In this document: piece by piece, positions 6,844 to 10,366 of the stretch
How positions within the stretch are numbered: the stretch's first letter is position 1
Layout of the letters: the number at the start of each line of letters is the position of its first letter
Assembly (NCBI GenBank): GCA_003024985.2
Contig: PXIH01S0003337.1
Source: Euperipatoides rowelli
Lineage: Eukaryota > Onychophora > Udeonychophora > Euonychophora > Peripatopsidae
Length of the DNA stretch: 10,366 bases
Strand: one strand, 5' to 3'
Translations under genes and position numbers: made by a program
The notes under the pieces: model-generated
The model's database searches: none
Told to the model about the DNA's origin: nothing
Seen by the model: the letters and a program-made list of their open reading frames with translations, nothing else

Positions 6844-7041
6844 TAGATTGATAGATAGATAGATAAATAGATAGATACAGTAAATAGATACATTGGATAC
6901 AGTAGATAGATACAGTAGATAGATAGATAGATACAGTAGATAAAAAGATACAGTAAGAGAGATATCTAGACATAGATATAGATACATATAGATTATATAT
7001 AGATATAGATATATAGACACAGTATATAGATATAGATATTA
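6844..7041. repeat. GATA-type microsatellite with GATACAGTA interspersions
   Basis: Tandem GATA units are broken by GATACAGTA-type units at 6874, 6896 (one unit offset), 6909, 6930 and 6947. Toward the right they decay into GATATA/CATAGATATA sequence. The reverse strand is open for 72 codons (6802-7020) with a translation of I, Y, L and S only because the repeat lacks stops in that frame; it is not a gene. Confidence 0.95.
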
Positions 7042-7850
7042 TGATGGTGTACTATTTGTGTATTATTTGCTTGAGGTCTCTATCGTTTTTCTCTGTTTAC
7101 ATTCTTTTGCCATGGCTTTGTGATATTAGCGCTGTTCGAAGTCATTACGACTTGGCTTAATTAGCCATGCTTATGAAAACACTGTGTAAGCTGATCGCGC
7201 ATTCTTGATAGGTTTTCACGGCAGATACTAGTCTTGTCACTAATATTACATAATCATGTCAATATTATATTTGTTAGTATACTGAGATACTCTTAGATGA
7301 ACTATCAGTTCACATGAGCAGCCATAGGTGCTATTACATCCGATTTATTGTAAAATAAGTATGTAACGATAGTCATAATTCTGACATTTTTTAGAATGAT
7401 TGGGAGTACAAAAAAAAAGGTTGAACTAATTTGGAAAAAGGGGACTCAATACTTTCAAACTGAAGTTACAATCAAAATGTCAAATAGATGCAAACCAGGG
7501 ATTTTATTTTACTAGTTGGCAATGCAAAATATATATCAATGTATATGCTGTATTTTCTAATTACCATAATATATAATATGAGTGGGTTTACAGGCCTGTA
7601 TATTATTTTAATACTAATTAGTCATTAACCATACAAATAACAAGCAAGAAAAAGGAGTCATTTTTATTTCATTAAGGCTGAGGGGAAGGGGTTTGAACCA
7701 ATTTGATTTATTATTTTATTTTATTTTTAAATTTCAACTCATTGGATTAACACAGTGATAAAATATTGATTGTGGGGGTGGTACATTAATTGTTAAGCAT
7801 ACTTGAGAAATGGGATTGATTGTATATATACCTCATGGGCAAGAGTGACT
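7042..7850. other. Unassigned AT-rich sequence, no gene seen
   Basis: No convincing frame, RNA gene or transposon end was found. A short palindrome-like TTGGCTTAATTAGCCA lies near 7152, and the small stem AAGTC-ATTAC-GACTT near 7139. A 77-codon minus-strand frame overlaps its right end (7793-8026) without recognisable content. Confidence 0.5.
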
Positions 7851-7875
7851 AGAGGTGGGAGGAAATGGGAGGGGG
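7851..7875. repeat. G-rich purine tract
   Basis: AGAGGTGGGAGG-AAATGGGAGGGGG is almost entirely purine. A complementary-type pyrimidine tract lies at 7990-8006, about 115 bp away, so an imperfect stem is conceivable. Confidence 0.75.
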
Positions 7876-7989
7876 CAATTGGCAAAAGGTTGGGCATTGA
7901 GAACATAAAGTGAGGGAGAAGCTTGGTGTGAAATTTAGAAATTACTTGAAAAATAAAAGTGAAAATGCTGTTGATATAAAATTGTTTGT

Positions 7990-8006
7990 CTCCCCCTCCC
8001 TCCCCT
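7990..8006. repeat. Pyrimidine tract
   Basis: CTCCCCCTCCCTCCCCT lies opposite in sense to the purine tract at 7851-7875. Confidence 0.8.
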
Positions 8007-8861
8007 GAATTTTGATCAGCGGACAACAGTTCTCATCGGTACGACTGCATATATAATGCTAGGCAACTTTGCTGCACCTAATGCATCTACATAATGTGGG
8101 AACCAAAACAAATATTCAGACTTAGATTTGTGCTTTAAGTTTTGCCTTTTCTGTTTGTCGGCTTTTTTGTGATATATATTTTCAACGCATGGAAAAAGAG
8201 GAAATATCTATCAGAAAATTCCCATACAAATGGCACACTGATTAATTTAACTTGTAAAAATCTCAAAATACGATATTATGCAAAGTTAGAATTTCCAGGT
8301 TTGACTGTAAGATTCGGCTTTTGGTTTCAAGTCGTACTCATTTAAAAAATGTTGAACGATTGTTGATTATCCATTTTATGAAAAATAAAATGATACATTT
8401 ATATTTACAATTTTTTTTTTATTATATTTAAACAAAATTTGATAAATCTTTAAATCCGAGTGACGGGCCAAATGCAAAAAATCAATGTGTTCACAAAAAA
8501 AAAAAATTTGGTGCCTGCATATTCTGTATACTAGCGCCACCTGTTGTCAGAAAATGAAACCATAAAATATTGCTTATATGGTTTTGTTCATAAAAGCTCA
8601 TTTAAAAATTTTTTGGTCTCTTGATCTAGTCATGACCATTTTACCATCTAGGCATGATAGACAAATACTGCCTATATTAAAACATAGGAGGGAGGGAATT
8701 TTTCGGAACTCTGTTATTTACACAGTTTAACTTTGTTTTTAAAATAAAATTTCATTGTGGAGCTATTCTATTAATTGCTGCTTTGCAAGAATCGTAAAGA
8801 GATTCATGGAATTTTACAATAAAAATGCAAAAAACTCATTGTAAATTTTTTTTTAAATGTC
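8007..8861. other. Unassigned AT-rich sequence, no gene seen
   Basis: A 67-codon plus frame (8142-8345, TTG start) has a hydrophobic beginning but no motif, promoter context or splice signals; I consider it chance. A and T runs occur near 8411, 8497 and 8847. AGCGCCACCTGTTGTC at about 8533 is GC-richer than its surroundings and might be a repeat remnant, but it has no partner here. Confidence 0.45.
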
Positions 8862-8945
8862 ACAAGGTGCCCCCCCCCCCCCAAAAGGGTGCTGCCAGTG
8901 GCCCTGGACCCCATTAGAGGGCTACCACTCCCTCAGACCCCTGTG
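8862..8945. repeat. C-rich transposon-like remnant
   Basis: GGTGC followed by C13 (8870-8882), then AAAAGGGTGCTGCCAGTGGCCCTGGACCCC and a stretch with CCACTCCCTCAGACCCCTG. It is far richer in G+C than its surroundings, and its texture resembles decayed non-autonomous DNA transposon sequence, but no terminal repeat is demonstrable. A 68-codon frame starting at 8889 and crossing into the hAT remnant is not credible as a gene. Confidence 0.4.
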
Positions 8946-8965
8946 TATAATATATATATTATAAG

Positions 8966-9003
8966 GGGCCCCAAATATTATGCCTACAAAAACTTAATCT
9001 GGT
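8966..9003 (+). mobile_element. Truncated hAT-like right end abutting the next element
   Basis: GGGGCCCCAAATATTATG followed by CCTACAAAAACTTAATCTGG resembles the right end of the element at 9597-9650 (GGGCCCCAAAAATAAATTTG ... CAAAAGGTTAATCTGG) with an internal deletion. It leads directly into the left terminus at 9004. It suggests a second, related element end placed back to back with the first. Confidence 0.5.
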
Positions 9004-9650
9004 CAAGGCCGGATTATAGAATAAACAAAAAAGACAAATGTCTTATGCCAGGAATTTTTTGGGGCCCGGAATTTTTTGGGGTTCATTTTTACTGAGAATG
9101 AGACCCACTTTTCTAAGAAAAGGAAATAATTATTAAAAATATAAAGAAATCCGTTTTACAAATACATCTTATGATCTAATGATCTTTAAAAATTATGCCT
9201 GCTGGTGGTCGCCCTATGGCCTGTACCGAGTCTGCCGACTATAAGTTTAAAAAAAAAAATCTAACTGAGCAAGGCATCAATCTACACAAGAACATATCAA
9301 CTGACTATACAATTATTACAACTGTATTATCGAACAGTCGAACTACACTAGACTGAAAGTCACTGATTAAAACAGACATTAGGCCTATGTCTTGGGAGTA
9401 AAATGGATAGCAACCTTATCCTTATTAAGAATTTGTAATAAATATGTCTTCCATAATAGGCCTACTGCCTGATGGGACAAAGATTCTCACCAGTGTCAAT
9501 GTGTCTGTGTTAATTAAAAAAAAAAAAACTTAAAATTTTGGGCAGTTAATGAGCTTATTGGCATTTTCTTTGTTTTTTCATTATATGAATTAGTAAAGGG
9601 CCCCAAAAATAAATTTGTCTAGGGCCCCACAAAAGGTTAATCTGGCTCTG
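9004..9650. mobile_element. Non-autonomous hAT-like element (647 bp)
   Basis: The left terminus CAAGGCCGGATTATAGAATA and the minus-strand read of the right terminus CAGAGCCAGATTAACCTTTT form degenerate terminal inverted repeats. Both ends share GACAAAT followed by a GGGGCCC block some 50 bp in. CAGRGCC-type ends are common among hAT transposons. Flanking 8-bp candidates AATCTGGT (8996-9003) and AATCAGGC (9651-9658) match at six of eight bases, which fits the 8-bp duplication of hAT elements but overlaps a neighbouring TIR-like sequence. There is no transposase frame. The left end has a short direct repeat, GGAATTTTTTGGGG twice (9051-9080). Superfamily is inferred from the ends only. Confidence 0.6.
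9375..9391. repeat. Short palindrome within the hAT-like element
   Basis: GACAT-T-AGGCCT-ATGTC: five-base arms around an AGGCCT core. Function unknown; possibly only part of the element's interior. Confidence 0.6.
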
Positions 9651-10366
9651 AATCAGGCCCTGGTTCTAGTAGGGTAAATAAAAGAGGTGTAAGAAACTCC
9701 AGGGATGGCAGATTTCTCATACATAATAGCCTAAAAATGATTTACACCATTTTGCACTCAGCCCTTCAGTTCTGAGTTGTAGATTTTCAATTTTTAGACA
9801 ATTGTAGATATTTCTTTTGTGTATTTCATAATTTATATACTGTATGAAATGTAACTCTAAAGAGACTTAAAGAAATTTAGCATTCTAGAAATAGGTCAAA
9901 GTTCAATTTTTTTTTTTTTACATGTGATGTAGTTAAAAAAAAAAAAAAAATACTGGGAATTCTAAATAAGTATTTAACCCAATTCCAGTAATCATACTAG
10001 ACCTCAATGCAAGAGTGACCCAACTTATGTTTTAATACAACATTTGAAATTGATTCTGATTTCCCAAATTGAATCCTATGTAAGCAAAATGGACAAAAAA
10101 GACATTTGAATCCCATCAAAAGAATATATTGACATTCCAAACTTGTGTTCCTCATTCTTGATGTCTGCTGTAATCAATTGGATCAAAATCAGGATGTTAT
10201 ATGAGACTTTGACTTCTCAGTGGTTTTAACTTGGACTAAAAGTGTAACATCAGATTACAGTTATTGGATTCAAATGCATTGGGTTTTGGCACTTTTTTTG
10301 ACCTGAATTGAATATTTTGAAATTTGACAGGCCAATCAGGCAATGTGTGTATCAGAATAAAAATAA
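9651..10366. other. Unassigned AT-rich sequence, no gene seen
   Basis: Begins with AATCAGGCCCTGGTTCTAGT, which itself resembles a hAT-type terminus but has no partner in the window. An 11-base inverted pair (CATTTGAATCC-type near 10103, GGATTCAAATG at about 10266) and CTGTAATC/GATTACAG (about 10169 and 10253) are weak. No gene is visible up to the right edge. Confidence 0.45.
9907..9950. repeat. Poly-T13 / poly-A16 inverted pair
   Basis: T13 at 9907-9919 and A16 at 9935-9950 are separated by 15 bases (ACATGTGATGTAGTT), so they could pair as a hairpin. This could be two retroposon tails or simple-sequence slippage. Confidence 0.88.

Noticed and set aside
6802-7020. 72-codon minus-strand frame rich in I, Y, L and S
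   Set aside because: Produced by the GATA microsatellite, which has no stop in that frame.
7095-7160. tRNA-like B-box (TGTTCGAAGTC) near small stems
   Set aside because: No matching A box at the right distance and no cloverleaf can be folded by eye.
7793-8345. Two chance-length frames (77 codons minus; 67 codons plus)
   Set aside because: No known motif, no convincing start and no supporting neighbours; similar lengths are expected in sequence of this size.
8889-9095. 68-codon frame through the C-rich remnant and hAT left end
   Set aside because: It crosses a transposon terminus and is better explained by the repeats.
2880-9465. Recurring AGGCCT/TAGGCCTA motif
   Set aside because: A short palindrome seen a few times without consistent context; not enough to claim a site or to assign the species.

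Overview
This looks like non-coding, repeat-rich DNA from a large eukaryotic (animal) genome. By eye the base composition is roughly two-thirds A+T. There are many long homopolymer runs, several microsatellites, a minisatellite, interspersed inverted-repeat elements with terminal repeats, and one ambiguous base (N at 4216) of the kind left by draft assembly. No open frame here looks like a gene: the longest are under 100 codons, have low-complexity or repeat-derived translations, and show no recognisable domain, splice-site pattern or RNA gene. Species cannot be fixed from the sequence. A marine invertebrate would fit the texture, but that is a guess.

Layout. 1-412 is a degenerate ~50-bp minisatellite. 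452-1837 is unremarkable apart from homopolymers and a possible very old repeat copy (861-1010). 1838-5315 is the interesting part, a mosaic of two repeat modules. Module R1 occurs at 1838-2250 and, inverted, at 4384-4925. Module R2 occurs at 2536-2657 continuing at 3399-3440, and in the same orientation at 5010-5220. R1 is bordered in both places by a long hairpin: an imperfect one (2228-2473) beside the first copy and a nearly perfect 108-bp-arm palindrome (4158-4383) beside the second. The first R2 copy is split by a 738-bp non-autonomous DNA transposon (2658-3395) flanked by TTA duplications. The second R2 copy shows the unoccupied TTA site and carries a (TA)n tract. A further inverted repeat (4934-5315) encloses the second R2 copy.

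5316-8861 holds simple sequence: poly-C and poly-G tracts, a GATA-type microsatellite (6844-7041) and purine/pyrimidine tracts, with no gene visible. 8862-9003 carries C-rich and GGGGCCCC-containing remnants that abut a probable 647-bp non-autonomous hAT-like element (9004-9650). 9651-10366 is unassigned AT-rich sequence with a poly-T/poly-A inverted pair.

Nothing here indicates genes acting together. The value of the window is its record of nested insertion, inversion and palindrome formation. I found no convincing new biological system; the best candidates for follow-up are the two hairpins and the R1/R2 mosaic.
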